A stretch of 64,000 bases of DNA from Bacillota bacterium (lineage in GTDB: Bacteria > Bacillota > Clostridia > Clostridiales > Clostridiaceae): contig JAEZKY010000331.1 of NCBI GenBank assembly GCA_023435985.1, positions 1 through 64,000 of the forward strand, written 5' to 3'. A program made the translations under genes and the position numbers. Below are positions 1-10,030 of the stretch, piece by piece; position 1 is the first letter of the stretch, and every line of letters starts with the position of its first letter. The notes beneath the pieces are model-generated. The model did not search any database, was not told the origin of the DNA, and saw only the letters and a program-made list of their open reading frames with translations.

Positions 1-347
1 ATGTACTATTAATGGCATCAGGATCTGAAGTAGAATTAATCTTTAAGGCAGCAGAAGAACTCTCAGCTAAAGGAATAGATGCAAGAGTAATAAGCATGCC
101 AAGCTTTGAGTTATTTGATGCTCAAGATGAAAGCTATAAAGAGTCTGTAATGCCAAAAGCAGTGAGAGCAAGAGTTGCAGTAGAAGCCTTAACAAGCTTT
201 GGATGGCATAAGTATGTAGGACTTGATGGAGAAGTTATTTCTCTAGATACTTTTGGAGCTTCAGGTAAAGCAGAAGAATTATTTAAATTATTCGGCTTTA
301 CTGTAGACAATGTGGTTGAAAGAACAATTAAAGTTGTTTCAAAATAA
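1..347 (+). CDS. tkt: transketolase, C-terminal part (5' end outside window)
   Basis: Only about 115 C-terminal codons are present. The frame is open back to base 3, so the gene starts outside the window and the ATG at 12 is internal. The visible part begins VLLMASGSEVEL, the counterpart of the LIASGSEV strand that opens the C-terminal domain of transketolases. It ends with FGASGKAEELFKLFGFT, the usual tail motif of the family. Transketolase moves two-carbon ketol units in the non-oxidative pentose phosphate pathway. Only the C-terminal nucleotide-fold domain can be seen, so TPP-binding residues cannot be checked, nor whether the gene is full length or the C subunit of a split enzyme. No terminator is evident after the stop. 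Confidence 0.9.
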   Translation, partial: VLLMASGSEVELIFKAAEELSAKGIDARVISMPSFELFDAQDESYKESVMPKAVRARVAVEALTSFGWHKYVGLDGEVISLDTFGASGKAEELFKLFGFTVDNVVERTIKVVSK

Positions 348-558
348 TTAGCACTTAATCTATAAATATATGGAAACTGATTTGTATTACTATAGCTAAA
401 AAGATATGTATAAGAATTGTAGTGTAAAAAAGTGTGAAGAAATAAGAGTTGTATAAATGATAAAATATAAGAATTAGAGAAGTAGTTAAAGTATATTTAT
501 AGATTTTGTTATAAAATGTGTATTTAATATTGAATATATGTGAGAAGGGAAGATTAAT

Positions 559-1182
559 ATGGTTATTAAAAGTGTTACTGACAAAGCATTTAAAAAGTAT
601 GGACAAGTACTAAAGAATTATGATTGTACAGAAATAATCGAAAAAATGAAAAGTACACCATTACCAGATGATGTAATATATGAACCATCAATTGAAGAAC
701 TTGAGAAATTAAGCATTGCTAAAGAGTTACAAGATAGAGAATATGGTGAGTTGCCAATACAAATAGGATATTGTAATGGTAATAATTATATGTTAAATGC
801 AGTTGAATATCATCGTTCATCAGAGATTAATATAGCAGTAACCGATCTTATTCTTTTAATAGGCTCTCAGCAGGACATTGAAGACGATTACTCATATGAC
901 ACAGCTAAGATTGAAGCTTTCAAAGTGCCAGCTGGAACTATAATTGAAGTATATGCAACTACACTTCACTATGCACCATGCAATGCAAATGAAAATGGAT
1001 TTAGATGTGTTGTTGTTTTACCAAGGGATACTAATTTACCTTTAGAAAATGAAATTTCAAAATCAGGTGAAGATGCATTGCTATTTGCAAGAAATAAGTG
1101 GTTAATTGGACATAAAGATACTGACCTAGGCGAGCAAGGTGCATTTATAGGCTTAAAAGGAGAAAATATTTCGTTAAAATAA
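559..1182 (+). CDS. DUF4867 family (cupin-like) protein
   Basis: A 207-residue soluble protein with no signal peptide. It resembles the DUF4867 family, small cupin-like proteins of unknown role found beside L-fucose/L-rhamnose genes in Firmicutes. The middle contains a cupin-like strand pattern, FKVPAGTIIEVYATTLHYAP followed by a hydrophobic strand, with a His and Cys (HYAPC) that could bind metal or sugar. The start at 559 has AAGGGA at 545-550, a good spacing. The gene is followed 70 bp later by the fucose-isomerase-like gene, probably in one transcript ending at the hairpin at 2787. A sugar isomerase or lyxose-isomerase-like role is conceivable but not shown. The family assignment is from memory of sequence character. 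Confidence 0.7.
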   Translation: MVIKSVTDKAFKKYGQVLKNYDCTEIIEKMKSTPLPDDVIYEPSIEELEKLSIAKELQDREYGELPIQIGYCNGNNYMLNAVEYHRSSEINIAVTDLILLIGSQQDIEDDYSYDTAKIEAFKVPAGTIIEVYATTLHYAPCNANENGFRCVVVLPRDTNLPLENEISKSGEDALLFARNKWLIGHKDTDLGEQGAFIGLKGENISLK

Positions 1183-1252
1183 TCAATTAGTGATATATAA
1201 AACAAAAATAAAGTTTTGAAATAAAATATATATAAAAATGGAGGAATTAAAA

Positions 1253-2734
1253 ATGAATAATACACCAAAAGTAAAATTAGGAATTGTTGCTGTAAGCAGA
1301 GATTGTTTCCCAATGGAATTATCAACTAATAGAAGAAAAGCTGTAGTAGAAGCTTATAAGAGTGTTTATGGAGATATATATGAATGTCCAACAGCTATCG
1401 AAAATGAAAAACATATGCAAAAAGCATTAGCAGAAGTTAAAGAAGCTGGTGTAAATGCTCTTGTAGTATATCTTGGAAACTTCGGACCTGAAACTCCAGA
1501 AACTTTACTTGCTAAGGAATTTGATGGACCAGTTATGTTTGCAGCTGCTTCAGAAGAAACAGGAAATAATTTAGTTGGAGGACGTGGCGATGCATATTGT
1601 GGAATGCTTAATGCAAGCTATAATTTAGCTCTTCGTAATATAAAAGCATATATTCCAGAATATCCTGTTGGAACTGCAACAGAAGTTGCTGATATGATTG
1701 CTGAATTTGTACCAGTTGCAACAGCATTACTTGGTTTAAAGAATTTAAAAATAATTTCTTTTGGTCCAAGACCTCAAGATTTCTTAGCTTGTAATGCACC
1801 TATTAAGCAATTATATAACTTAGGTGTTGAAATAGAAGAAAATTCAGAACTTGATTTATATGCAGCATTTAATGCACATAAAGATGATTCAAGAATTCCA
1901 GAAGTAATAGCTAGTATGGAAAAAGAATTAGGCGAAGGAAATAAAATGCCTGGTATTTTACCAAAGCTTGCTCAATATGAAATCACATTATTAGATTGGA
2001 TGGAAGAGCACAAGGGTTCAAGAGAATTTGTTGTATTTGCAAATAAATGCTGGCCATCATTCCAAACACAATTTGGCTTTGTACCTTGCTATGTAAACAG
2101 CCGTTTAACAGCAAGAGGAATTGCAGTATCATGTGAAGTTGATATTTATGGAGCTTTAAGTGAATATATTGGAACTTGCGTAAGTCAAGATGTCGTAACA
2201 TTACTTGATATTAATAATACAGTACCAGCTGATATGTACGAAGGCGAAATAAAGAGTAAATTTAATTATACATTAAAAGATACATTTATGGGCTTCCACT
2301 GTGGTAATACAGCAGCTTGTAAATTAACAAAAGGTACTATGAAGAACCAAATGATTATGGCAAGAGCATTAGAACCAAACCAAGAACCAAATATAACTAG
2401 AGGAACATTAGAAGGAGATATTGTACCAGGAGAAATTACTTTCTTTAGATTACAAAGTAATGCAGATGCAGAACTTACAGCTTATGTAGCAGAAGGAGAA
2501 GTTTTACCAGTCGCAACACGTTCTTTCGGTGCTATAGGAGTATTTGCAATACCTGAAATGGGAAGATTCTATCGTCATGTATTAATTGAAGGTAGATATC
2601 CACACCATGGAGCAGTTGCATTTGGACACTTTGGAAAGGCAATCTTCAATTTATTTAAATACTTAGGTGTTAATGAAGTTGGATTTAATAAACCAAAGGG
2701 AATGCTATATAAAACAGAAAATCCATTCGAATAA
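1253..2734 (+). CDS. L-fucose/L-arabinose isomerase family protein
   Basis: A 493-residue cytoplasmic protein of the FucI/AraA fold. The N-terminal half is a nucleotide-like alpha/beta region (VKLGIVAVSRDCF). The C-terminal half has SCEVDIYGALSEY, the acidic metal-binding segment of fucose isomerases (Glu and Asp), and late His residues near PHHGAVAFGHFG. The family interconverts aldoses and ketoses using Mn2+. At about 490 residues it is shorter than E. coli FucI (about 590) and matches the fucose-isomerase-like proteins of clostridial sugar clusters. An upstream in-frame ATG at 1238 lies inside the Shine-Dalgarno (GGAGG at 1240-1244), so the ATG at 1253 is the better start. Neighbouring rhamnose genes suggest a deoxyhexose or related substrate; the exact sugar is not known. 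Confidence 0.8.
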   Translation: MNNTPKVKLGIVAVSRDCFPMELSTNRRKAVVEAYKSVYGDIYECPTAIENEKHMQKALAEVKEAGVNALVVYLGNFGPETPETLLAKEFDGPVMFAAASEETGNNLVGGRGDAYCGMLNASYNLALRNIKAYIPEYPVGTATEVADMIAEFVPVATALLGLKNLKIISFGPRPQDFLACNAPIKQLYNLGVEIEENSELDLYAAFNAHKDDSRIPEVIASMEKELGEGNKMPGILPKLAQYEITLLDWMEEHKGSREFVVFANKCWPSFQTQFGFVPCYVNSRLTARGIAVSCEVDIYGALSEYIGTCVSQDVVTLLDINNTVPADMYEGEIKSKFNYTLKDTFMGFHCGNTAACKLTKGTMKNQMIMARALEPNQEPNITRGTLEGDIVPGEITFFRLQSNADAELTAYVAEGEVLPVATRSFGAIGVFAIPEMGRFYRHVLIEGRYPHHGAVAFGHFGKAIFNLFKYLGVNEVGFNKPKGMLYKTENPFE

Positions 2735-2786
2735 TAAGACACAATCAAATAAAGCAAATAAATAGAAAATACAGATTATAAAATAG

Positions 2787-2831
2787 AGGTCTGATTTCAA
2801 TATTTAATTGGAATCAGACCTTTATTTATTT
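2787..2831 (+). terminator. intrinsic terminator after the fucose-isomerase-like gene
   Basis: Stem AGGTCTGATTTC with GGAATCAGACCT around a short AT loop, followed by TTATTTATTTTT. It separates the DUF4867/isomerase unit from rhaB. The remainder of the gap to 3043 holds an AT-rich promoter region with TATAAT at about 2993. Confidence 0.8.
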
Positions 2832-3043
2832 TTATCTAAAATCTCTTAAATATAGTGCTTTGAGATAGTTGTAAAAACTGAAAGTGAGTAAAATTATTTT
2901 TGTTTTGAGAGATGATAAGAAAATAGATAAAGCTGCAAATAAGGATAATAAATTAAACAAACCTAGATATTAAAAATGACTTTCACACGCAATATAATTT
3001 AAATATAGTGTAGATAAAATAATAAATAAATAGGAGGAAATGT

Positions 3044-4441
3044 ATGGATTATTATTTAGCCATTGATATTGGGGCATCTAGCGGGAGACATATAGTAGGT
3101 TCAATAGAAAATGGAAAGATAAATCTAGAAGAAGTATATAGATTTGAAAATGGAATAACTAAAGTAGGAAATGAATATTGCTGGAATATTGAGCAATTAT
3201 TTAAGGATATAAAAAATGGAATTAAAAAATGCAAAGAGATAGGAAAAATTCCAAAGAGCATAGGAATAGATACCTGGGCAGTTGATTTTATTTTATTAGA
3301 TGAAAACGATAAGATACTTGGAAACTCAGTTGCTTATAGAGATGACAGAACAGAAGGTATGATGGAAGAAGTCTTTAAGATTATTCCAAAGGATGATTTG
3401 TATTTGCATACAGGAATTCAGTTTCAAAGGTTCAATACAGTGTATCAACTACTTTCTATAAAGAAAAACAATCCGGAAATATTAGAAAAGGCAAAAACTT
3501 TTTTAATGATTCCAGACTATTTGAATTTCCTGCTTACAGGAAAGAAAGTCAATGAATATACTAATGCAACATCAACTCAACTAGTTAACTCTTTTGAAAG
3601 GACTTGGGACGAAGAAATCTTAGAAAAGCTTGAAATTAACAAAGAAATTTTCCAGGAAATAAAATTACCTAAAACAAGCTTGGGAAGTTTAAGAGAAGAA
3701 TTAGTTAATGAACTTGGATTTGATATGGAGGTAATACTTCCAGCAACCCATGATACGGGTTCAGCATTTATCTCATCTGTATGTAATGATAATGACAGCA
3801 TTTATTTAAGTTCAGGAACATGGTCGCTTATTGGTGTTGAAAATAGATTTCCAATTTGTGTGCCGCAGGCAATGGAGCATAACTTCACAAACGAAGGTGG
3901 AATAGATTATAGATATAGATTCTTAAAAAATATTATGGGACTCTGGGTAATTCAAGAAGTCAGAAGGAATACTCAAAACAAATATTCTTTTGCAGAATTT
4001 GTTGATTTAGCAAGAAAACATTCAGATTTTACTTCAATAGTAAATGTTGATGATGATAGATTCTTAAAACCAGAAAACATGATTGAGGAAATAAAAGCTT
4101 ACTGCAAGGAGACAAATCAAAAAGTTCCAGAAGAAATAGGTGAAGTGGCACAGTGCGTGTTTAACAGCCTGGCTCATTGTTATAAAAAAGCTGTATACAG
4201 CCTTGAGGGGATATTTGAAAAGGAATTTAAGAGAATAAATATCTTTGGTGGTGGCTGTCAAAATGATTTACTTAATGAATTAGTTGCTAAAGTCACAGGA
4301 AAAGAAGTACTGGCAGGCCCAGTAGAAGCTACAGCAATAGGAAACATTGTAGCTCAGCTTATAAGTAAAAATATTTTTAAAGACTTAGGAGAAGCAAGGC
4401 AAGCTATCAAAGAATCATTTGATATTAAAGCATTTAAGTAA
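3044..4441 (+). CDS. rhaB: rhamnulokinase
   Basis: A 465-residue FGGY-family sugar kinase that phosphorylates L-rhamnulose to L-rhamnulose 1-phosphate in the cytoplasm. The N-terminus AIDIGASSGRHIVG is the phosphate-binding loop typical of RhaB. GIDTWAVDFILLD, ATHDTGSAF and GGGCQNDLLNE are the FGGY-fold signatures in the expected order, and the length matches the family. An AGGAGG ribosome site at 3032-3037 precedes the ATG. The next gene, rhaA, follows after 107 bp and the pair shares the terminator at 6005-6045. Other FGGY kinases (fuculokinase, xylulokinase) are less likely given GASSGR and the adjacent RhaA. Confidence 0.93.
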   Translation: MDYYLAIDIGASSGRHIVGSIENGKINLEEVYRFENGITKVGNEYCWNIEQLFKDIKNGIKKCKEIGKIPKSIGIDTWAVDFILLDENDKILGNSVAYRDDRTEGMMEEVFKIIPKDDLYLHTGIQFQRFNTVYQLLSIKKNNPEILEKAKTFLMIPDYLNFLLTGKKVNEYTNATSTQLVNSFERTWDEEILEKLEINKEIFQEIKLPKTSLGSLREELVNELGFDMEVILPATHDTGSAFISSVCNDNDSIYLSSGTWSLIGVENRFPICVPQAMEHNFTNEGGIDYRYRFLKNIMGLWVIQEVRRNTQNKYSFAEFVDLARKHSDFTSIVNVDDDRFLKPENMIEEIKAYCKETNQKVPEEIGEVAQCVFNSLAHCYKKAVYSLEGIFEKEFKRINIFGGGCQNDLLNELVAKVTGKEVLAGPVEATAIGNIVAQLISKNIFKDLGEARQAIKESFDIKAFK

Positions 4442-4548
4442 AACAAAAGTAAATTTATATATGCATATAAGTTTTATTAGTATAAGTTACTCAAACAAAC
4501 TAGTAAATGAAAATTTATAAAATCCTAATATAAACGGAGGAGTAAAAA

Positions 4549-5805
4549 ATGAATATTAAAGAAAAATATGAATTAGCCAAAGAAGAATATGAAAAATGGG
4601 GAATTGATGTAGATAAGGTTCTAGAAGAACTTAATAAAGTTAAAATATCAATTCACTGCTGGCAGGGAGATGATGTTACAGGGTTTGAAGTAAGTCAAAA
4701 TGAATTGTCAGGTGGTATTGCTGCAACTGGTAACTATCCAGGGAAGGCAAGAAATGCAGAGGAATTAAGAAAAGATTTAGAGAAAGCCTTAAGTTTAATT
4801 CCAGGAAAACATAAGATTAATCTTCATGCTATTTATGCAGAGACTGATGGAGAAGCAGTAGAAAGAGATGAACTAAAACCAGAACATTTTAAAAACTGGG
4901 TAGAATGGGCAAAGAAAAATGGATTAGGTCTTGATTTTAATCCAACAATTTTTTCTCATCCAAAGGCTTCAGATGGTCTAACATTATCTCATCCGAGCAA
5001 AGAAATAAGGGACTTTTGGATAAGACACTGCATAGCTTCACGAAAGATTGGAGAATATTTTGGAAAAGAATTAGGGCAGACTTGTTTAACAAATATATGG
5101 ATTCCAGATGGTTATAAGGATATTCCAAGCGATAGGTTAGGACCAAGAAGAAGACTTAAAGAATCTTTAGATGAAATTTTAAAGGTAGAAGTAGATAAAA
5201 AATATAATTTAGATTGTGTTGAATCAAAGGTATTTGGTTTGGGGGCAGAAGCTTACACAGTAGGATCAAATGAATTTTATCTAAATTATGCAGCTAAAAA
5301 TAACATAATGTCATTAATGGATACAGGACACTATCATCCAACAGAAGTTGTTTCAGATAAACTTTCAGCAATGTTATTATTTGATGAAAAGGTTGCTCTT
5401 CATGTAAGCAGACCAGTAAGGTGGGATTCTGATCATGTTATAGTTTTAGATGATGAACTTAAGGAACTAGCTAAAGAGATAGTAAGAAACGATGCTTTAG
5501 ATAAAGTAATTATTGGGCTTGATTTCTTTGATGCAAGCATAAACAGAATTGCAGCATGGACAATTGGAACAAGAAATATGATAAAAGCATTGCTAAATGC
5601 AATGTTAATACCAAATGATAAATTAAGAGAATTACAGGATATTGGAAATTTCACAGAAAGATTAGCTTTAATGGAAGAATTCAAAACTTATCCAATGGGT
5701 GATATTTGGAATTATTATTGTGAAAAGAATAATGTACCAGTTGCTGAAAACTGGCTCAAAGAAGTTAAAGTGTATGAAGAAAAGGTTCTATCTAAAAGAG
5801 CCTAG
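4549..5805 (+). CDS. rhaA: L-rhamnose isomerase
   Basis: A 418-residue cytoplasmic isomerase converting L-rhamnose to L-rhamnulose with Mn2+. Family features are visible in order: [13 protein letters not shown] near the N-terminus, the metal-site region [37 protein letters not shown] and [15 protein letters not shown], which carry the Glu/Asp/His ligands known from E. coli RhaA. The length fits RhaA (about 419). The start at 4549 has CGGAGGAG at 4534-4541. The gene lies directly downstream of rhaB and ends the unit at the terminator at 6005. Confidence 0.95.
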   Translation: MNIKEKYELAKEEYEKWGIDVDKVLEELNKVKISIHCWQGDDVTGFEVSQNELSGGIAATGNYPGKARNAEELRKDLEKALSLIPGKHKINLHAIYAETDGEAVERDELKPEHFKNWVEWAKKNGLGLDFNPTIFSHPKASDGLTLSHPSKEIRDFWIRHCIASRKIGEYFGKELGQTCLTNIWIPDGYKDIPSDRLGPRRRLKESLDEILKVEVDKKYNLDCVESKVFGLGAEAYTVGSNEFYLNYAAKNNIMSLMDTGHYHPTEVVSDKLSAMLLFDEKVALHVSRPVRWDSDHVIVLDDELKELAKEIVRNDALDKVIIGLDFFDASINRIAAWTIGTRNMIKALLNAMLIPNDKLRELQDIGNFTERLALMEEFKTYPMGDIWNYYCEKNNVPVAENWLKEVKVYEEKVLSKRA

Positions 5806-5836
5806 TAGATAAGAACAAAATGAATAAAAATTAGTT

Positions 5837-5898
5837 TTGAAAATAATATAGCATTTAACAATAGATATATTATTGAAAATAAAATATAGCGTTTAACA
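5837..5898 (+). repeat. near-direct repeat in the rhaA-chemoreceptor gap
   Basis: Two copies of TTGAAAATAA(AA)TATAGCRTTTAACA at 5837-5860 and 5873-5898 are offset by 36 bp. They lie after rhaA and before the transcription terminator, so they may be part of the rhaA 3' region or of a regulator site; no function is evident. An imperfect palindrome with ACTAG/CTAGT ends follows at 5932-5957. Confidence 0.5.
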
Positions 5899-6004
5899 CA
5901 ATATAATAATTTTTAAAGTTAATAGGCATATACTAGCTGCTTATGGTGGCTGACTAGTAAAATGCATTAAAGGTAAAGGTTAGATAAATTAAATATAAAT
6001 TGGG

Positions 6005-6045
6005 CTTTGTCAAAATAAGATGAAATATTTTGGCAAAGTTTTTTT
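6005..6045 (+). terminator. intrinsic terminator of the rhaB-rhaA unit
   Basis: CTTTGTCAAAATA pairs with TATTTTGGCAAAG (one G-T pair) around an 8-nt loop, followed by TTTTTTT. It sits before the chemoreceptor gene and is also why an upstream start at 6051 for that gene is unlikely. Confidence 0.9.
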
Positions 6046-6164
6046 AGACAATGTGCATGGGATATTATTCTAATAATAGATTATTAAAGCATAATGCTAA
6101 TTATAGCCATGCTGACAATAAGGGTTATCATAATTTAATTAACTATAGTTTAGGGGGAATTTTA

Positions 6165-8177
6165 ATGGATATAAAACTTATGGCATTTAAAGAAGGGACG
6201 AATATAAAAAAGTCTTTAAAAGCTAAATTAATGGCTAGTTACATAGCAATAGCATTGGTATCAATAGTGTTGATTGCATCATTAACTTATGTTAATAATA
6301 GAAATATATTAACAAATAAAGTAGGGGAGTTATCTAAAGGTACAAGTGCACAGACTCAGTTAAACATAGATAATTATTTAGGTGAAATTGAAAATGCAAC
6401 TTCTCTTATTTTTGCAAATGATAACATTTTAATATTTAATCCACTTGATAATAAAACAGATCAGTTTCAAAAAGAGCAAGTATCAAAAGAAATAAGTGAT
6501 TATTTATTATCTATAAGTCTGATGCAGAATTTTACTGATTTTGCACTAGTCTATGAAGATGGAACTACAATTGGTAAAACATCTGAAACCATAACTAATA
6601 TGCATGACATGAAAGCATTATATACGGATTTAAAAAATCAAGTAGGTGGTAATAAGAGTAAAGCAAATTGGTTTACGGGTAAAGATGGAAACTACAGTAA
6701 GTTATATTATGCAAAGCAGGTAAATGATAAAACGATGATGTTAGCATCAATTTATACAAGTGAACTTGATGGAATGCTTCAAAAGGAAGACGATAACAGT
6801 GGAATTGTATTATCACTAATAGATAGCCAGGGGATAGCCATATATTCAACTGATAAGAATAGAATTGGAGCTAAGGTAAATGATGACATAGCTAAAAACA
6901 TAGATGGAGTTAATTCTAAAGTGTTTGAATCAGGCAGCAATTTAATTACATTGAATACCTGCAGCAATAGATGGAGATTAATAGATGAAATTCCAAAGGG
7001 GTACATATTACATGAAATTCAAACTTCAGGAATACTTACAATAGTATTGACTATTGTGTGCATAATAATTTCAGGCATATTTGGATTATTCCTTGCAAGA
7101 AGAATAGCTAATCCAATTAATAATCTTGTAGTTAAGATGAAAGAAGCAGAAGAGGGAGACTTAACAGTAAAAGCAGATGTCTTTGGAGAAGATGAAATTG
7201 GAATGCTCAGCAAGAGTTTCAATTCAATGATGGGTTCTATAAGAAATTTAATTGAAGAAACTAGAAGTGTTTCTGAAATCGTTGTAAGAGAAGCTAAGGA
7301 CTTAAAGGAAATATCAAGACAAACTTCTGAAATAGCAGAAGGGGTATCCAAGGCAATGGAAGGTATTGCAGAAGGTACTGTGGAACAATCCAATGAATTA
7401 GATGTAACATTAGGGATAATGGAAAACTTAGCGAGCAGTATTAATAATATAATATCTAATGTTTCAAATGTGACAATTATATCTAATGAAACTAAAAAGG
7501 TTGGAGATGAATCATTAAATATAGTTAAGGGGTTAGAGGTTAAAACTAAAAATAGTAATGAGGTAATGGGAGAAATAACATCAAATATCGAAGTATTAAC
7601 TGAGAGCATAAAGGAAATCGAAAAAGTAATTGAAATGATACAAGGAATAAGTGAAGAAACTAACCTTTTATCACTGAACGCAAGTATTGAAGCTGCGCGT
7701 GCAGGGGAAAGTGGAAAAGGATTTGCAGTAGTTGCTGAAGAAGTAAAGAAGCTTGCAGAAGAATCAAGGAAATCAACAGAGAGCATAAGTAAAGTAATTA
7801 AAGATGTATATTCAAAAGCAAGCACTACTAAAAATCTCATAGATACTTCTAGAGAAGTATTTAAGGAGCAAAGTGAAGCTGTAACTTTTGCTAATAATTC
7901 GTTTATCAATATAATAAATTCAACTGAAAAGATAACTGGTGAGATAGGAAATATAGAAAGTTTAATGAATAAAATAAATCATCAAAAAGATAAAACTTTA
8001 GAATCAACAAATAGTATAAAATACATTACTGAAAATTCATCTGCTAATACAGAAGAAGTTTTGGCGGCAACAGAAGAACAGACAGCTAGTGCTGAAAACT
8101 TGGAAGAGCGTTCAATGAAATTAAGTGAAACTGTGAAAAAATTAGAAGACAGCTTAAGTATATTTAAGACAAATTAA
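6165..8177 (+). CDS. methyl-accepting chemotaxis protein
   Basis: A 670-residue membrane chemoreceptor. One transmembrane helix lies at about residues 21-44. A large extracellular sensor (about 45-285, double-Cache-like in size) follows, then a second helix at about 288-312, a HAMP domain to about 365 and a long signalling coiled coil. Its hairpin tip, [18 protein letters not shown], is at about residues 495-513. No C-terminal NWETF-like tether is seen. The frame is open from 6051, but that start directly follows the terminator; the ATG at 6165 with GGGGG at 6153-6157 gives a normal receptor N-terminus. A sugar-binding lipoprotein gene follows 59 bp later, so the receptor may sense a pectin- or rhamnose-derived ligand directly or through that protein. 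Confidence 0.93.
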   Translation: MDIKLMAFKEGTNIKKSLKAKLMASYIAIALVSIVLIASLTYVNNRNILTNKVGELSKGTSAQTQLNIDNYLGEIENATSLIFANDNILIFNPLDNKTDQFQKEQVSKEISDYLLSISLMQNFTDFALVYEDGTTIGKTSETITNMHDMKALYTDLKNQVGGNKSKANWFTGKDGNYSKLYYAKQVNDKTMMLASIYTSELDGMLQKEDDNSGIVLSLIDSQGIAIYSTDKNRIGAKVNDDIAKNIDGVNSKVFESGSNLITLNTCSNRWRLIDEIPKGYILHEIQTSGILTIVLTIVCIIISGIFGLFLARRIANPINNLVVKMKEAEEGDLTVKADVFGEDEIGMLSKSFNSMMGSIRNLIEETRSVSEIVVREAKDLKEISRQTSEIAEGVSKAMEGIAEGTVEQSNELDVTLGIMENLASSINNIISNVSNVTIISNETKKVGDESLNIVKGLEVKTKNSNEVMGEITSNIEVLTESIKEIEKVIEMIQGISEETNLLSLNASIEAARAGESGKGFAVVAEEVKKLAEESRKSTESISKVIKDVYSKASTTKNLIDTSREVFKEQSEAVTFANNSFINIINSTEKITGEIGNIESLMNKINHQKDKTLESTNSIKYITENSSANTEEVLAATEEQTASAENLEERSMKLSETVKKLEDSLSIFKTN

Positions 8178-8236
8178 TTTTGGATTTTGGACGCAAGAAT
8201 TATAAAAAAATTAGATGTTTTTAGGAGGAAGTTGTA

Positions 8237-9499
8237 ATGTATAAAAGAATTGTAGCAATAGTAATGTGTTGTTTCACATCATTAAGCATATATGGATGCC
8301 AATCAAATAATAATAAAGATAAGTCAGAAGATAGTGTAACTATAAGATTTTCATGGTGGGGTGGAGAGAGCCGGCACGATAAAACTATGGAAGTTATACA
8401 AAAATTTGAAGAAAAATACCCAAATATTAAGGTGAAGCCAGAGTTTGCGGAATGGACAGGCTTCAATAAGAAAATGAGCATGAACATAGCAGGAAATGAA
8501 GAGCCAGATCTTATGCAAATAAATTATGACTGGCTTGAAGCATATTCTAAAGATGGATCAGGATTCTATGATTTGAATTCAGTTTCAGACGTTCTAAAAT
8601 TAGATAATTATTCTAAAGAGATATTAAAATATGGTACTAAAAATAATGTGTTAAATGGCATTTCAATTTCTATGAATAAGCAGGTTTTATATTACAATGA
8701 AGATTTAGCTAAAAAATATGGAATTGAGAAATTTAATACTTGGGACGAGCTTTTGAATAGCAGAAGTAAAATTTCAGATGAAAATGAATATCCATTAGAA
8801 TTAGATGATGTTAGTGCATGGGCTCTACCTACGGCTTATGTTCAGGAGAAGACTGGAAAAGACTTTATAAAGGATGATGGAACTCTTGGATTTAATGAAG
8901 AGGACTTGAAAGATCTATTAACATTTTATAAAACTCTTGTAGATAACAAGGTAATCCCAGCTACCCTTCACAAAGGCGCCAATGATTTAAGTGATAATAA
9001 ATCTGTCGCAGGTTTTTCATGGACTTCAGATGCGACTAAAATTGAAGGACTAATGAAGAAAAACAATAAAGGAGCTGGATTTAGTAAACTACCATCTGTT
9101 GATGGAAAAACAAGTTTAAGCTATGTAAAACCATCAATGTTATATGCTATAAGTAAAAATACAGAGCATCCAAAAGAAGCTGCTTTGTTATTGAATTTCA
9201 TATTAAATGATGAAGATGCAGCTAAAGTTTTAGGTTTTGATAGAGGGGTACCATCAAGCAGTACAGCTATTAAAGCTTTAGAAGTAGATAATAAACTTTC
9301 AGGATTGCAATATGAAGCCAATAAAGAAGATAGTAGTGTAAAAGAAATATTGATAAGCCCATACTATGAAAATACATTGATTCAAAGTGTATGTATAGAT
9401 GCTCTAAATAAAGTTGCCTATGGCAAAGCCAGTCCAGAGCAATGTGCTAAAGAAACATATGATAATCTGAATAAAACACTGGATAGTATTAGAAAATAA
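8237..9499 (+). CDS. sugar ABC transporter substrate-binding lipoprotein (family 1)
   Basis: A 420-residue exported lipoprotein. The first 20 residues are a lipoprotein signal peptide ending SIYG before Cys21. The mature part begins with a Ser/Asn/Lys-rich linker and then VTIRFSWWGGESRHDKTMEV, a typical start of family-1 extracellular solute-binding proteins for oligosaccharides. It would bind a sugar at the cell surface. AGGAGG at 8222-8227 precedes the ATG. No permease or ATPase genes follow, so it either works with a transporter encoded elsewhere or delivers bound sugar to the chemoreceptor encoded just upstream. The ligand cannot be read from sequence; the neighbourhood suggests a pectin fragment. 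Confidence 0.9.
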   Translation: MYKRIVAIVMCCFTSLSIYGCQSNNNKDKSEDSVTIRFSWWGGESRHDKTMEVIQKFEEKYPNIKVKPEFAEWTGFNKKMSMNIAGNEEPDLMQINYDWLEAYSKDGSGFYDLNSVSDVLKLDNYSKEILKYGTKNNVLNGISISMNKQVLYYNEDLAKKYGIEKFNTWDELLNSRSKISDENEYPLELDDVSAWALPTAYVQEKTGKDFIKDDGTLGFNEEDLKDLLTFYKTLVDNKVIPATLHKGANDLSDNKSVAGFSWTSDATKIEGLMKKNNKGAGFSKLPSVDGKTSLSYVKPSMLYAISKNTEHPKEAALLLNFILNDEDAAKVLGFDRGVPSSSTAIKALEVDNKLSGLQYEANKEDSSVKEILISPYYENTLIQSVCIDALNKVAYGKASPEQCAKETYDNLNKTLDSIRK

Positions 9500-9529
9500 T
9501 ATAGACTCTTAAACTTATTCAGTAGCTAA

Positions 9530-9721
9530 CCGAAATCAAATACATTTGTATTTCGCAGGACTATGAAAATTACGCTGAAAGTACTAAGAGGTAGGTTGCA
9601 CCCACTTTAGCTTGCTCCAATCATTCAATTGGACAAGCTAAAGTGGAACAACCTACCTCTTAGTGCTTTTAACATCGAAATTTTCAAATGCCTGCTGCAC
9701 ACAAATGTATTTGATTTCTGG
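9530..9721. repeat. long imperfect inverted repeat (about 85-bp arms)
   Basis: The left arm begins CGAAATCAAATACATTTGT and runs to CACTTTAGCTTG (about 9531-9612). The right arm (about 9633-9720) is its reverse complement with scattered mismatches, ending ACAAATGTATTTGATTTCTG. The loop is about 20 bp. It lies between the convergent solute-binding-protein and GH105 genes. As RNA it would form a very long hairpin on either strand. It could be a non-autonomous mobile element (MITE-like) or a convergent terminator-like structure. No coding sequence is present. Confidence 0.85.
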
Positions 9722-9777
9722 TGTAGATATGAACTCAAAGTTTAGTCAATATGGAAGTATATTTTATAAGGGTAAGT

Positions 9778-9945
9778 TTAGATACAATCAAAAAACAATA
9801 GATCAGTATACTTGTCTATTTTGTACCATACTGCGTCAGTAGATTCCACTAATGATTTAACTACGAACTGAATTTGATTCCTTGTTTGACATTAAATATT
9901 CGGCGTATAATTTTGTCTATTATTTATCTTTATGTGCCTTAACGG
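9778..9945. other. intergenic DNA with a possible degenerate hairpin-repeat end
   Basis: No gene is visible. At about 9917-9945 the sequence ATTATTTATCTTTATGTGCCTTA resembles the right terminus of the hairpin repeats at 30906-31134 and 44917-44988. The left partner near 9778-9803 is only weakly similar, so this may be an eroded copy. Confidence 0.35.
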
Positions 9946-9969
9946 TAGGTGGATAGCTATATGAAATAA

Positions 9970-10010
9970 AAGAAACCTCATTCTCTTTATGTCTAGAGAA
10001 TGAGGTTTTT
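9970..10010. terminator. bidirectional terminator after GH105
   Basis: AAACCTCATTCTCT pairs exactly with AGAGAATGAGGTTT around an 8-nt loop, with a T run on the plus side and A-rich DNA on the left, so it works for the minus-strand GH105 gene and for plus-strand transcripts. Confidence 0.85.
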
Positions 10011-10030
10011 GAATAATTACTGATTAAAAA

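Noticed and set aside
355..606. Minus-strand hydrophobic frame
   Set aside because: AT-rich low-complexity, no ribosome site, overlaps the DUF4867 gene start.
5932..6045. cyclic-di-GMP-type riboswitch before the chemoreceptor
   Set aside because: The palindrome and terminator resemble an expression platform, but no GEMM core sequence is present.
7019..7909. Long minus-strand frame (296 codons) under the chemoreceptor
   Set aside because: Exact shadow of the MCP signalling domain; repetitive Ser/Leu/Ile composition, no homology, no ribosome site.
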